Origin: Neoconidiobolus thromboides FSU 785
Lineage: Eukaryota > Entomophthoromycota > Entomophthoromycetes > Entomophthorales > Neoconidiobolaceae
Direction: 5' to 3'
NCBI GenBank assembly: GCA_025603075.1
Contig: MU626261.1
Location: 62,001 to 126,000 of the forward strand
DNA: 64,000 nt
The position numbers were made by a program, and so were the translations under genes. Shown one piece after another: positions 1 to 11,681 of the stretch. Every line of letters begins with the position of its first letter. The first letter of the stretch is position 1. Below the pieces are notes generated by a model. The model saw only the letters and a program-made list of their open reading frames with translations, was not told the DNA's origin and did no database searches.

Positions 1-1870
1 CTCGTGTGCGTTTACCTTACTCGGGGTATTACTTTGACCACCGTTAACTGAAGGAGGGTCATGGCCTGTTTCATCATCACTTAAGGTAAGATCAATTATT
101 GTGTCGGCTGGATTATTTTCAGGAGCCGGGAATTCTCCAGGTAGAACCAGGCTATTAGTTTGGTTGTTTTCAATATCACGTCCACTACATGAAGGGTCAG
201 ATGACGATAACAAGTCTACTTCTTCAATGTAAGCTTTTTTTTCAACAGTAATCTCTTCTAGTAGGGCCTTTGAAGATGTCCTTTTTTCTTCCGATTTCTT
301 ATCTGTTTTTAAAGACCAAGCACCGCTAGGCTCCAAGAAAACGCTTTCAGCATCTTCCGGAGTGTTTTGCAATATCTCCATGAAAAAATTGTCTCTAATG
401 AAATCTTCCCAGGGATTTATATATTTTTGGCAAACTGGACATTCCCATGTTTCCATCTGTTCATTCATTTCTAGGAAGTTATAGGCATCAAAGCACTGGG
501 CATGCACACAATTTTTGGAACGGAATGGTTCTTTGATTCTATTAAACAAAAGCTTTTATCTATTAAATTGATTTCTAAGTTATTTGGTATTCTTAATTAC
601 CGGACATCTAAGTGAGAGTTCGACCGTTACTTCAATGTCATCTTCTTTTTTATTAAACACTTTAGCAATTAGTAATAGCTATATAAATTTTATTATCACC
701 TTACATTGTTGGAAAACCTTTTCTTTACTCATTGATTTTTTTTCTACTATGTTTTTGATAATTGAATCGATGTTAATATTTTTTACCAAAAACGGTACCA
801 TTACCAAAGACTACTATTGTTAGACTATTTTCTATAATATTAAATGGAAAAACCTCAGACAAATTCATGTAAATTAACTCAACATGGTTTCCGAATCCAG
901 ATACCAATTTAAGGTATGGATTTAAATCTGGAGCCCGTACAGAATCTGCTTTGTTTTTTTTACCTCTAATATTCTATAAAGGTCAAAGTAATTATGAGAC
1001 TTGTTAATTAAATATTACTGAAGCAATCTTGGTTCCATTTACATAAAGCTCAGATACATGAGGATACTTTAGGCTGACTTTTGTACAATTGGATGTTTGT
1101 GTCATAGGGGAGAAATCAGAAACTTGAGCACATAAAAGCTTTATCCCAGGTTTGTAATTATCTCCAGGAGTTCTATAATCGGAATAAACAATATATTTCT
1201 TGAACTTATAGATACTTACGATAAAAATTTGATTATCTCATCATTAAGCTTGATTTGAAAAACGACAGAATGTCTATCACTATTACCTTTAAAAGTAAAT
1301 CCATTAGTACTTGAATCTCATTTTTAGCTAATTACTTACTAGGACAAAATGTATGAGGATCAATTGGATTTATTAAAGAATAAAATACAGTATTTTTAAA
1401 TGAATTAAGCTGCGAAGGGCTTAGTCTAAAAACTAAAAGAAAATTAGCTATTAACAATATACTCAGCTATATCTTACCATTAATTGGGCTTGGTTTAGAT
1501 GTAATTTTCATCGAAGGGTTTAAATAGCTTTGATATTGTGGTCTTATGGGTTGTTGAGCTCCATTGTTTACGCTTGGTAGAGTATTGTGTTGGTAATTGA
1601 TAGGAGGATTCCTATTTTAAAATAATTATTAAATACTAAAAAACAATTCTAAACTTACACATTAGGACCTTGATCTTTAATTATTTTCCTTAATTCCATA
1701 ACACTGGCGTGAGGTTCGGTCTCTACGAAGCTTCTATAGTACTCAAGAATCCTTTCTACAAGCTCTTTTTTTAATCCCGTTGAAAGAAAACTTGTACTAT
1801 AATTCGAATTTATTTCCCTTATCACATTTTTTAAATTAACAACTAAGTACACCGGTATAGTTCTTTCCAT
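1..1870 (-). CDS. PIAS/Siz-type E3 SUMO-protein ligase (3' end beyond window)
   Basis: Transfers SUMO from Ubc9 to nuclear substrates. Nine exons can be joined in frame: 1659-1870, 1478-1611, 1340-1432, 1220-1286, 1019-1172, 854-973, 705-810, 601-659 and 1-552 (open at the window edge). The start at 1870 opens a SAP-like helix pair (about residues 10-45, with LKKELVERILEYY). A PINIT domain follows (about 116-300; KYPHVSELYVNG, FLVKNINID), then the SP-RING with Cys314, Cys330, His332, Cys335, Cys353 and Cys356 (NCVHAQCF, ECPVC). Near the visible end, about residues 467-476, IIDLTLSDDE is a SUMO-interacting motif followed by acidic residues, as in PIAS proteins. The order SAP-PINIT-SP-RING-SIM is diagnostic. 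The intron at 811-853 has an atypical GTTTTT donor; the alternative is a frameshift. At least 499 residues are visible. Confidence 0.93.
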
Positions 1871-2083
1871 TTCCTATATCAAAGATGAATATTGACTCTT
1901 GTTTTTAGACTATATTTACTTTTATCAGCTGTATTTTCTGGAATTTGGTTAATCTAGTCATCTCGTTCCTTTTTCAATTGAATTTTATAACAAAACAATT
2001 CAAAAGATTTTAATCCTTAGTTAATAAATTTAATTTTTGTTTAAATCATAAGACAAATGAAAATAGATAAATTGATATAAGTA

Positions 2084-2326
2084 TATTTATGCTGGAGTTT
2101 TTTATAAGGTTTCAAAATTGAATAAAAATACAGCTATAACAAATTAAAAAAATTCGATGTAAATATTTATTATGTCAGTAGCTTTATGTTGAAGAGCAAT
2201 TTATAGAAATTGTTTGTTTCACAGATTAAATGTTGCTAAACAAACATTTGCACCGAATTTTTTTTATTTGTTATAGTTGTATTTTTATTCGATTTTGAAA
2301 CCTTGTAAAAAACTCTAGTATAAATA
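2084..2326. mobile_element. MITE-B: 243-bp element with ~90-bp terminal inverted repeats
   Basis: The left end (TATTTATGCTGGAG...) and the reverse complement of the right end (TATTTATACTAGAG...) match for about 90 bp, including a shared run GGTTTCAAAAT[TC]GAATAAAA. A ~60-bp unrelated centre separates the arms. The outermost TA on each side may be the target duplication. There is no coding capacity, which fits a non-autonomous TA-inserting element. No second copy was noticed in the window. Confidence 0.8.
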
Positions 2327-3393
2327 CACCTTACTTATAAGGATGTAAAATATGCAGTATTTAATCAATACTCAAAACAAATTACAATGTCCATTTTAGT
2401 CAAATTATAAAATATGAAAATAGGTAAATAAAATTGTCCAAAAACTCTTTTCTAAGCGTTCCCTTGGACCAGTCTATTCAAGGCCTTTTTATTTACATTA
2501 TCAATTTTTATTTTGACTAATAAATTACTAGGGCTAATTCACAAGAATTTTAAAACGACAATTACAAGTTACATTTAGTTAACGTTGCGGGAGCATTAGA
2601 TCTAAACTAGAATGACTGCTGCAGTACTTTTTTATTTTGAAGTTTAATATTGATCTTTTAAATTCTCATAATTAAAATATACCTCTCAGGTGCAGTAGCT
2701 ATTCTTGTTTTGATAAAAGATAGCATATATTTTTAAACTTGATTTTGTTTATTATATTAATGATATAAGTATAAAAAAAGCAGCATAATATAAGTTTGAT
2801 TAATTTTTGAATTATATTAGTTACAATTGTTCAAAGTTTGTTATATTAGCAATAAAATCAATAATTTATAATTACACTGAATTAAGTGGAACTAAATTGG
2901 ATTTTTTTATGAATGTTAGATGATTTACACACAAGCGATCAAAGTAATCATAACAAAATACGATAATAATAAACTATACAGATACAATAATCAGTAATTA
3001 TATAAGTGATTATATTAGAAAACAAGACCCTAAAAATACTTAAAAAATCAAAGAAGAGTATATCATATAGATTATATAGATCTATAAGTTTGGCTCAACG
3101 TCTTTATTGAAAAATTCATGTTTACTTGGGAAAAGTATATATAAAAATGTTTCATTAAGGACAAATTCCATTTGAATTATAATCAAACTCACAATATACA
3201 TTTTAACAAAATGAAATCAGTGATTAAATAAACAATGTTTTTAGGTTGACTGTAATGTCAAAAAAATCTTATACTAAATTGTTTTAATTTTGGGACATTG
3301 TATAAAAAAACTAACCCCTTTTTGAGAAATGTCCAAAGCTCTAACTGTTGGCAACTGTAAACAAAAAACTGAGTAAAAAATTAGGAATTGTAG

Positions 3394-3501
3394 TATTTGG
3401 GAGTGTTTTTTTTGGCTTCATTACTTTTTCCATCTTTTAAGCGCTATTTGAGTGGAAAAATTATTAGTAAAATTCTTAAATACAAAAATATATCCCCATT
3501 T
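3394..3501 (+). mobile_element. MITE-A copy 1
   Basis: Carries the family core: TTACTTTTTCCAT near the left, AAGCGCTATTTGAGTGGAAA in the middle, ATATCCCCA at the right. The left tip is diverged (TTTGGGAGTG). Strand '+' means the end with the T-run and TTCATTACT is on the left. Confidence 0.85.
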
Positions 3502-3644
3502 TATTTAGTTTTAAATGTTTTTTGCTTATAATTGTTAAACCACCAGAGTTTTGAGCATTTCTCAAAAAAGTGTAAGTTTATTAAGATAGCCTAATCATAT
3601 GCTTAATAAGATCTGGTTTATTCGCAAAGAATGAGGAAAGTGAT

Positions 3645-3935
3645 CACAGCTACTGCAACTCTCTTACAACTTCATTAACCATTCATTTAAAAATAAAAGT
3701 TAGCCAAAATCAAGCTATAATATAGAAATCAGGCTTCAAAAAACCAATCAAACAAATGGAAGTGTTTTTTTTGACTTCATTATTTTTCCATTTTTAAGCA
3801 CTATTTAAGCGGAAAAATTGTTAGTAAAATTCTTAAACACAGAAATACATCCTCAAATAATCATCTCAAAAAACTAGCACTGATTAAATTGCAATAAAAC
3901 CGCAGCAGCTATATATAAAAATAAAATCAAAGAGG
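3645..3935 (+). repeat. Repeat C copy 1, interrupted by MITE-A copy 2
   Basis: Shares with 6505-6690 and 16062-16240 an ordered set of blocks: TGCAACTCT, then AAAAGTTAGCCAAAATC, then ATCAGGCTTCAAAAAA, then CTAGCACTGATTAAATTGCA. Here a MITE-A copy splits the third and fourth blocks, which are contiguous at 6.6 kb. The class of element is unknown. Confidence 0.65.
3754..3858 (+). mobile_element. MITE-A copy 2, inside repeat C
   Basis: Full-length family member (GGAAGTGTTTTTTTTGACTT ... AATACATCCTC) lying within repeat C copy 1. The matching stretch near 6630 has no insertion. Confidence 0.85.
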
Positions 3936-4136
3936 CAAGCACACAAAGCAACGGTAGTTGAATAGATTATATACTGTTAGATTTTTGATGGTGTTAATTA
4001 CTTAAAAATAATGATTTAAAATTAAACTAACAGTTTTAGACTAAATTCAAACAATTTTTCTGTTAATAAAAACAAACAAATAATATTAGCAGTTGTATAA
4101 CGCTATTTAAAATCAAGTAAAATCCATAAGAAAAAA

Positions 4137-5922
4137 ATGATATTGATTTTTTTATTTTTTTTCTATTTAATAAAAGTAATGCTAGACCCTTATGCAAGAT
4201 ACCCTCAGCCAACTTTGTTTGTACCAAACTGGCGCCAAAGACTTGATAAATGGATGGTAAATGAAGGTTTGACAGTAATATTTTTCGTGTTGTGGATTAT
4301 TTCCCAAATTGTGATGTTTATCGTTGGATTCATAAAATTTTATTATGACGAAAGGTTTACTGTAGCAAGAGGTTTATTAGGAATTACATTACCAATAGCT
4401 CGTGCTAGCGCAATCAATTTACATGTAGATACTGGAATCATAATGCTACCTATGTGCCGAAATTTAATATCTTTAATGCGGATTACCCCTTTAGGGAGAG
4501 TAATTCCATTTGATCAAAACGTCGAATTTCATAAAACTTGTGGATGGACGATCCTATTCTTTTCTTTATTACATACATTCGCTCATTATGTAAACTTTTA
4601 CCAATTGTCTGTTAAAATTGAAAATGGACCATCTTGGGCCTTTTACTCTTTCGTTACTGGACCTGGATGGACTGGTCATCTTATGTTGATCGCATTGATA
4701 TTAATAGTAGTGACCGCATTAAACAAAGTAAGGATGAAGCATTTTGAAGTGTTTTGGTATACACATCATCTATTTGCTGTTTACTTCTTTGGTTTTTCGA
4801 TTCATGGGGTCTATTGTTTAGTGAAACCAGATGGTCCACCTTTTTGTAGAGATGGAGGTTCGTTTTATAAGTACTGGCTTTTATCTGGAATTTTATATTT
4901 GATTGAGCGTATTTTAAGAGAGTTACGTGGATTTCAACATACTGTGGTATCCAAAGTTGTATTGCACCCTAGTAATGTAGTAGAAATTCAAATGAAAAAA
5001 GAAGGAATAAAAACACAAGCTGGCCAATGGATATTTCTATGCTGCCCCGCAGTATCATTACATCAATGGCATCCTTTCACGCTAACATCTGCTCCAGAAG
5101 AAGATTATATATCAGTACATGTTCGTGTAGTAGGTAATTTTACTACTGCTTTGGCTAAATCTTTAGGTTGTGATTTGGGTGATGGCGACACGGCTAATAG
5201 TTCCATATCCACTGTTTTGCCTAGAGTTATGGTGGATGGGCCATTTGGCTCTGCCTCTGAAGATGTGTTCAAATATGAAGTAGCCGTTTTAGTCGGTGCT
5301 GGTATTGGTGTAACTCCTTTTGCTTCAATTTTGAAATCTATATGGTAATAGCTTTAATAAGTAATCAATCAAATATTTACTCTGAATTTAGGTATCGTGT
5401 TAATTATCCTCAAAGTAAAACTAGGCTGTCAAAAGTGTATTTTATATGGATTTGTAGAGATAAAGAAGTAATTCATTATATGATTTCATTTAAAAATAAA
5501 TATTTATATAGTAGGCATTTGAATGGTTTCAGGATTTATTGAAGGCTATAGAGGAAGAAGATATTCAGCAGTTTATAGAAATTCACACTTACTTGACCGG
5601 TAGATTGAAGGCTGATGAAGCAGCAAATATTATACTTAATGATCAAGAGGGTCATCAAGATGCAGTAACTGGATTACGTTCCCCAACTCATTATGGACGT
5701 CCCAATTTGGATCAAATTTTTACTGGACTTTGCCATATTCATCCAGCCACCGATATTGGTGTCTTTTTCTGCGGACCCAGGATTTTGTCTACTCAATTGA
5801 ACAATGCTGCCAACAAATACAATCAGCCAGATGAAAATGGCACTAAGTTTTATTTTGGAAAAGGTAAGTTAAGATTATTAGTTGTATTCATTTACTAATT
5901 TGTTTTTTTAGAAAACTTTTAA
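4137..5922 (+). CDS. NADPH oxidase, NoxA/NoxB type
   Basis: Membrane flavocytochrome that moves electrons from NADPH via FAD and two hemes to O2, making superoxide; in fungi it acts in differentiation and signalling. Exons 4137-5344, 5392-5467, 5515-5863 and 5912-5922 give 547 residues. Six membrane segments include the paired heme ligands: FHK (about H132), LLHTFAH (H146), FWYTHHLF (H210/211) and SIHG (H223). The FAD site is HPFTLTSAP, the NADPH pocket is GAGIGVTPF (near 387), a second nucleotide motif is FFCGP, and the C-terminus KENF is the family's characteristic end. No EF-hands are present, so it is not a NoxC/Nox5 type. The first ATG gives a hydrophobic 14-residue lead; Met15 at 4179 could be the real start. 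No p22phox- or NoxR-like gene is in the window. Confidence 0.96.
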
Positions 5923-6504
5923 ATATTTGCATTTTATTATATATATAATACATTAAATAACAAGTTGATTATTTAATTTTATTTTCGCATTTAAAGTCAT
6001 ATTATTTTATTGTACTATATTTTAATATTTTTAATATATTAATTTAAATAAAAAAATCATAATCACAATAGATTTAATGATTCTATTAAATATTGGAAAA
6101 TTTGAACTTATGGACATTAAATCTATAGCCATATGTTTTATTGATTACGATTATACCAAAATATTTTACAATAGTTTTAATATGTTTCCTCTTCGTATAA
6201 TTTACAGCTGAATTTACAGCCTTAAAGAAGATATTTACAAAATCCATTATTATATTTTCACGTTTTTAGCTGATTTATTTATAGTATAATGAATATAAGT
6301 ATGTTAATAATTTGTTGGTACTGATAAATTAAAATATCGAATGTTTATTTATTTATTTGGTGGCATATGGCTAATAGCCCATTAACACAGTTAACAAAAG
6401 CATATTTAAGTTTGGTAATACCAATTGTATATAATAAATACAAAATGGCTTTGTTAAATATAGACTTTTTATTGAAATTATATAGACAATTCGTATATAA
6501 AGTT

Positions 6505-6690
6505 TACAATTGTTGCAGCTCTAATATGGTATATATAACAGTTTATTTTTGAATAAATTTAGCCAAAATCTAGATAATTTATAAAATTAGACTTCAAAAG
6601 AATTAAATGAACAAAGAATTGGCTCTAAAAAGTTAGTAGTTAATTCGCAATAGTGTTAAAACAATTACACCTGTATATTTTTTCACAAAA
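6505..6690 (+). repeat. Repeat C copy 2
   Basis: Matches repeat C in order: TTGCAGCTCT, AAATTTAGCCAAAATCTAGA, TTAGACTTCAAAAG, then AAAAAGTTAGTAGTTAATTC and GCAATAG. It has no MITE insertion, so it serves as the empty-site reference for copy 1. Confidence 0.6.
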
Positions 6691-7403
6691 TTTAGTCAAA
6701 ACAAAAGCGTAAATAAAACTTACTACTTCTAAGAGTTACCATCATATTTAGTAAGCAAATGTCCATATTTTGTATAATATTAAATAGTTCATGGCAATTT
6801 CTTATCAAGTATCTATACAACGTGCTACTAGATTTCATGTTTGAACTGATTAATAAAGTAGTCAGCTTTGTTCTGACAAAAATTATATTTATAATATAAA
6901 TAAATCCGATTATAGCTTTTTAAACTAATTTTGATTTTGAAAGCTTACTATTATTAACTTTTTTAAACCATAGCTTTTGACTATATTTATCATTTTTTAT
7001 TAAACCATTTTGGAAGTAACCTTTTTTGCTTTAATATTTTGACCATTTTAAGTAGCTTAAAATTTAAATTTTGTGAGTTAGATTATCAAAATACATATTA
7101 ATTTTGTTTAAATGAGTTCTTACTAACTCTTATTTAAAATTTTAATTGTAATCTTCATTTTTGTTTCATTTAATGGCGAAGTTTTATATAAAAATTAATG
7201 AAAGCTCAATCATACCATTATTTAAAGGATAATGTAAGCTATATAGTTCTAAAAAGTCTAGGAAATAGCAAATACAATATCACTAAGGGATTTTGTGGAA
7301 ATAAGTGGAAAGCTATTATTCACTTTGAAAATAGAAAAAGCTAAATTATAATTTCGTATCATCTGTTTAATTGTAAAGTTAATTCTGTTAGAAAAGTATA
7401 ACA

Positions 7404-7508
7404 TATGAGAAGGTTTTTTTTTTGGCTTCATTACTTTTTCCATCTTGAGTGCTATTTGAGTAGAAAAATTGTTAGTAAAGCCCTTAAGCAAAAAAATACA
7501 CCACCATA
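7404..7508 (+). mobile_element. MITE-A copy 3
   Basis: TATGAGAAGG at the left, TTCATTACTTTTTCCATC and GAAAAATTGTTAGTAAAG inside, ACACCACCATA at the right. It is somewhat diverged, with a short deletion around the central GCGCT. Confidence 0.85.
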
Positions 7509-8932
7509 TTATAACATAGATAGCTTGTTTATTGTAATGTATAATAAGCCTTATGGTTTATAACGTTTAAAGTTACTAAAATATAAATAATTTCAATTAT
7601 TATTAAATCAAAAGTGAGCGAAAGCTATTAAAGATTATTGAACTACATCACATAACCCAAATAGTATTGATTCTATCTAGAGCTATTTAAGATTTTTCTA
7701 GTATAAATTTATTAATTAGTAAAAATTTACATTATCCAGAAAACTTGAACTTACTGAAAGTATAGCTTGTTCTATATTTAAACAATGTGTGGAAAAATTA
7801 TTTAAAGCTTCATATGGTTGAGAAGAATATTTACAAGCACGGTAAGTTAAATGTTTCAACAAACTTATACTAAAATGATAAGCAATAAGCTAGTGGTTTA
7901 AATTTTGAGGGATTTTTTTGAATATCATTATTTCAGGATATAGATTAATGTCATCATAGCTTCAAATGAATTAAATTGACAATATAATAGTCTTAAACTC
8001 AAAGACTCAAGTGCGAAAAGACTTTAAAAGATGTTAAAAGTAATTTTTTAAAGAAATAGGAAAGTAGATATTAGCCTATTGTTTAAAATCATGAAACTTG
8101 ATACTGTAATATTATATAAGGCCTCAACTTTTGATAATCCAAATCCAAATTAGAAATATACGAGTTTCAATTAAACCACAAAATCAAAAGAGTAGGAACA
8201 TAAAAAGCATGACAGCAATTTTACTTCATATTTCAAAAAATTAGTAAATTAGAGTAGAAACCGCTATTATTCTTAAAATTAACAATATAATTAGAAATTT
8301 TGTCTTTAGATAATGTGAAGGTATGATTTGAAAGCTAAATTAATGGATTTCATTAAATCATATCGCTACATATATGTTATGTGTTATAACGAAGGTTCCT
8401 TTATATAGAATATATAAATTACTTTTATTTAAAATAACTTTCATTTCGCTACTTTTATATCTACAACTTAAATTCACAAAATTGAACAAACCGGTTTAAG
8501 AACAAGTTTTGTTCATTGAAAATTTTTATCTTAGCTTTATATTATTGTGAAAGTTTAAAATTTTATGATACATGATAACGATTTGTAATACCCTTTTACA
8601 TAAGTTCTGTTTAAATATTTGGCAATTTAAAGTACTGAAAAATACTACAATGTAATCTACAAAATGATCCTATTCCTATAACTATACTTTTTATGATGTT
8701 GATAATCATTCAATAAATTCAATAAGGTGACGTATATGAAAAAGATAAAGAACCAGTAATTTCAAATATAATGTTAAAGTACATCAAAAATAAACCGGAA
8801 TTTTAAGTAATATGATTTTACCAAGTCATTTGTTTTATATTTACTTCCAAATCAGGGGTAAAAATTTAATTTTATCCTGTCTACTTTGTTCCTAATTAAT
8901 CCCTAAAAATTTTGTCAATTCTCGGACACCTG

Positions 8933-8942
8933 TATATAAATA
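8933..8942 (+). promoter_or_regulatory. TATA box of the first HSF gene
   Basis: TATATAAATA lies about 60 bp before the ATG at 9003, a suitable distance if the 5' leader is short. Confidence 0.45.
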
Positions 8943-9002
8943 GCTGAGTGGAGCTTTAAATTAATTAGAGATATATCACTTTTAGACCTTAGACTTTTTT
9001 CA

Positions 9003-9674
9003 ATGAAACAGAAGATTTCTCCTTTTATTTTAACTCTTCATAGGTAAGTTTAAAATTTTAATTATTTAATGAATGTTGTTATTAACGATGTTATTAATAG
9101 ACTTTTGAGCGAGCAAAGTTACCCAGATATATTAAATTGGGATGGCCAAGGTGAAACATTCACAGTAAATAGCACCTCAGCTTTTGGACAAACGATACTT
9201 CCCAAGCATTTTCGAAATAATAGTACTGGTTCCTTTTTTCGACAACTTAATCTTTATGGTTTTACTCGAGTTAATGATGGAAAGAGCCCAAACCCTGATG
9301 GGAATATTGACTCTTGGTGCCAATTTAAGAATCCTCATTTTAAAGTTAACTCGGAGGACACATTGAGTAAAATCAAAAGATTGAGATATCCTAAAGGAAG
9401 ATCCAAGTCCAAAAAGAAACAACCAAAACAAGAAGCAGTACAAGATAGTGTATTTAGCTGTAATTCTTCACCTTCTATATTACACGTGTCTCCTAGCAAT
9501 GATTATGAGCCTCTTTGCTACCTTTATAATTATGATTACAGCATTCCATTTCCATTAATTAATACGATTCCTTACAATAGCAACAGTTTAAATTTCTACA
9601 GTGTAGATTATATCCCTAATGATATTATCCCAACGGATACTTTTTCTTTCGATACTTATTTCAGTTCTTTTTAA
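9003..9674 (+). CDS. Small HSF-type DNA-binding protein (HSF gene 1)
   Basis: Probable nuclear transcription factor with an HSF-type winged helix. Exons 9003-9043 and 9101-9674 (57-nt intron, phase 2) give 204 residues. Without the first exon, helix 1 (FILTLHRLLSE) would be lost. The domain covers about residues 7-115: LPKHFRNN, then SFFRQLNLYGF (the recognition helix, strongly conserved), then FKNPHF. A basic patch (GRSKSKKKQPK) follows as a likely nuclear signal, then a Ser/Asn/Tyr-rich tail ending FDTYFSSF. There is no coiled-coil trimerization region, so it is not a canonical heat-shock factor. A convergent relative of the same length lies at 16323-17032. Target genes cannot be inferred. 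Confidence 0.88.
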
Positions 9675-9908
9675 GCATTTTTTTCTAGATTACTTAGTAT
9701 AATCACTTTTGTTTATTTCTTAATTTTCCCTGGTTGGAAATTAATATCAATAATGAATTTTAATTATTATAATAAAGCTACATGTTTTTAAATTTATTTT
9801 AAAAAATAAAAATTATGAAAATTATAAAAATACTATGCTTTTCATATATATATTTCTTTTTTTGAGCATACTCAAGTGGTAAAAGTATAGAATTGCTACA
9901 TAAAAAAA

Positions 9909-10006
9909 TTAGGGGATATATTTTTTTAAGAATTTTACTAACAAATTTTCCGCTTAAATAATGCTTAAAAAATGGAAAAAGTGGAAACCAAAAAACACAC
10001 CCAATT
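9909..10006 (-). mobile_element. MITE-A copy 4
   Basis: Reverse orientation: AGGGGATATATTTTTTTAAG at the left, AATTTTACTAACAAATTTTC and TGGAAAAAGTGGAA inside, ACACACCCAA at the right. Confidence 0.8.
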
Positions 10007-10700
10007 ACTAAAATATATTAGGTAAAAATTTATATACTATTACAGCCACTAACTTATTTCTCTAGTAAGAAAGCAATAAAGATGAAAAAATCTAATAAAT
10101 CTAACAATGGGCTCACCAACCTTGTAATATAAACTATAATAGTATCATTTCTCGCTAGTGTTAATACTCCATAATGACTATTCGTGAATTGTATTTTAAA
10201 ATAAGCGTATACTCGTTCTAGAAAATCCCTGAGTTATTGTAGATAAAAAACATTTATTACTTCAATTATTTCAATTTTTCATTTCAAAGTTTGATAACGG
10301 AGTTATTGGTATTCTTTTATTTAAAAAAATTCTACCTAAAATGGTCAGAGCATTCTTTTTCTATAAAAAGCATAAACACATAGTAAAGACTTATTGAATG
10401 AGATAGCGGAAAGCAAGCAATTTTAAGAATAAATAACTGAATAGATAGGTAGTATAGGCAAATACTTCACATTATTTTTAAAGATAAGCTTTTTGAAATC
10501 TCAAACTTGTATATTAAAGCAAATAGTATATTAGAAAATAATCAAATAAAAACCAAATTAAAAGGTCTTATAGCGACTATGGGGGAAAACAATAAACAAT
10601 AAAAGATAAATACTTTTTGATGATACATCATTCACTCTCATGGTATAATAAAAGAAACTGAATTAAATTCTACTTTACATTATCACTACTTTTTCATTAA

Positions 10701-10733
10701 GGTTGATACAGGTTAATACAGGTTAATACAGGA
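10701..10733. repeat. Tandem repeat of a 10-bp unit (GGTTAATACA, ~3 copies)
   Basis: Three consecutive units, GGTTGATACA, GGTTAATACA and GGTTAATACA, then a partial GGA. Confidence 0.8.
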
Positions 10734-10888
10734 TTTTATTATACAGTGATATTTATGGTATAAATTCCAAAATTGGTAAAGCTCAGTTCGTTTTACTGTA
10801 TTTTTTACAACTATGTCATTAATTCAATAAAGTTAAATGTCTCAATGTTAAATTAAAACTATAATATAATAATGTAGTTTTGATTTAT

Positions 10889-10979
10889 ACTGTTTATGTT
10901 TAAATTTTTATTAACAATCTTTCCACTCAAATAGCGCTTAAAAAATGGAAAAGATGGAAATCAAAAACATCCTCATATG
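10889..10979 (-). mobile_element. MITE-A copy 5 (left end worn)
   Basis: The central and right parts match well (AACAATCTTTCCACTCAAAT, AGCGCTTAAAAAATGGAAAA, ACATCCTCATA). The left terminal repeat is diverged. Confidence 0.75.
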
Positions 10980-11051
10980 ATAAAAGATAAAAGTCTATAT
11001 TTTGGAATTATCTAATTATGATTACAAAAAAAATATATTTTAGCTAATAAA

Positions 11052-11149
11052 TATGGGGATGTTTTTTTCATTACTTTTTCCATTTTTTAAGTACTATTTG
11101 AGTGGAAAATTTATTAGTAAAATTCTTAAACACAAAACACATTCTCATG
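11052..11149 (+). mobile_element. MITE-A copy 6, abutting the long-inverted-repeat element
   Basis: TATGGGGATG at the left, TTCATTACTTTTTCCATTTT and GAGTGGAAAATTTATTAG inside, ACATTCTCATG at the right. It ends directly at the left tip of the element at 11150-12642. Confidence 0.85.
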
Positions 11150-11681
11150 TTCAAATTGGTTTTTCATTTTCTATCCAATTAAAGATTCTATATTTTAAAA
11201 AGTTTATTTAAATTCTGTAAAAATAAATTCTTTTTAAAAACTAAAATTACTCATCACAGTTTTAAATTATTTTATTATAATTTATATTATAAGTTAGCAG
11301 AGCTTCTACCAAACTTAGTAAAAATTAACATATTAGCAAGGTTTTTACTAATATAACTTATATATTGATATTAATTAAAGTTGTAGTATATAAATAAATA
11401 AATATTTATAAAAATTCATTAAAAAATATTGATTATTAACTGTTTTATAATCAACATTGTAGATTTACTATTAAATAAACAAATTATTTTTATATTATAA
11501 TTACATTATTAATATATCACTGAATTAATAAATAACTGTATAAGGGGAAGTGGCTAGCTTTAAAACTATAGTTGACTATTTTATAATATAAATAATATAA
11601 TAGTAATTTTTATTTATTATTATAACTTCTTACTTTTTAGCTATTTATTAATTTAGCTATTAATTGTGGAATCTAGTACTC

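Larger units (their letters stand above)
1871..4136. other. Gene-poor intergenic region with repeats
   Basis: AT-rich spacer upstream of both the SUMO ligase (-) and the NADPH oxidase (+), so it should hold both promoters. It contains MITE-B, two MITE-A copies and one repeat C copy. No open reading frame with coding character was seen. Confidence 0.7.
5923..9002. other. Gene-poor intergenic region
   Basis: About 3.1 kb of AT-rich sequence between the NADPH oxidase and the first HSF gene. It holds repeat C copy 2, MITE-A copy 3 and, at its right end, the HSF promoter. The short ORFs inside are AT-rich chance frames; the one at 7258-7491 simply starts within a MITE. Confidence 0.65.

Noticed and set aside
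584-823. Plus-strand ORF of 79 codons
   Set aside because: Starts at TTG and lies antisense to exons 7-8 of the SUMO ligase gene, whose spliced frame explains the sequence.
781-860. True frameshift (pseudogene) in the SUMO ligase
   Set aside because: A 43-nt intron with branch and acceptor signals restores the frame, and all other exons are intact. Kept as a finding because the donor is atypical.
1310-1335. 26-30-nt mini-intron in the SUMO ligase
   Set aside because: A longer 53-nt intron (1287-1339) with GTAAGT donor and TACTAAT branch site keeps the frame and matches the size of the other introns.
6367-6552. Plus-strand ORF of 61 codons
   Set aside because: Overlaps repeat C, has no homology signal or domain, and its composition fits chance AT-rich sequence.
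7258-7491. Minus-strand ORF of 77 codons
   Set aside because: Its ATG and first codons are MITE-A sequence and the rest is AT-rich spacer without recognisable features.
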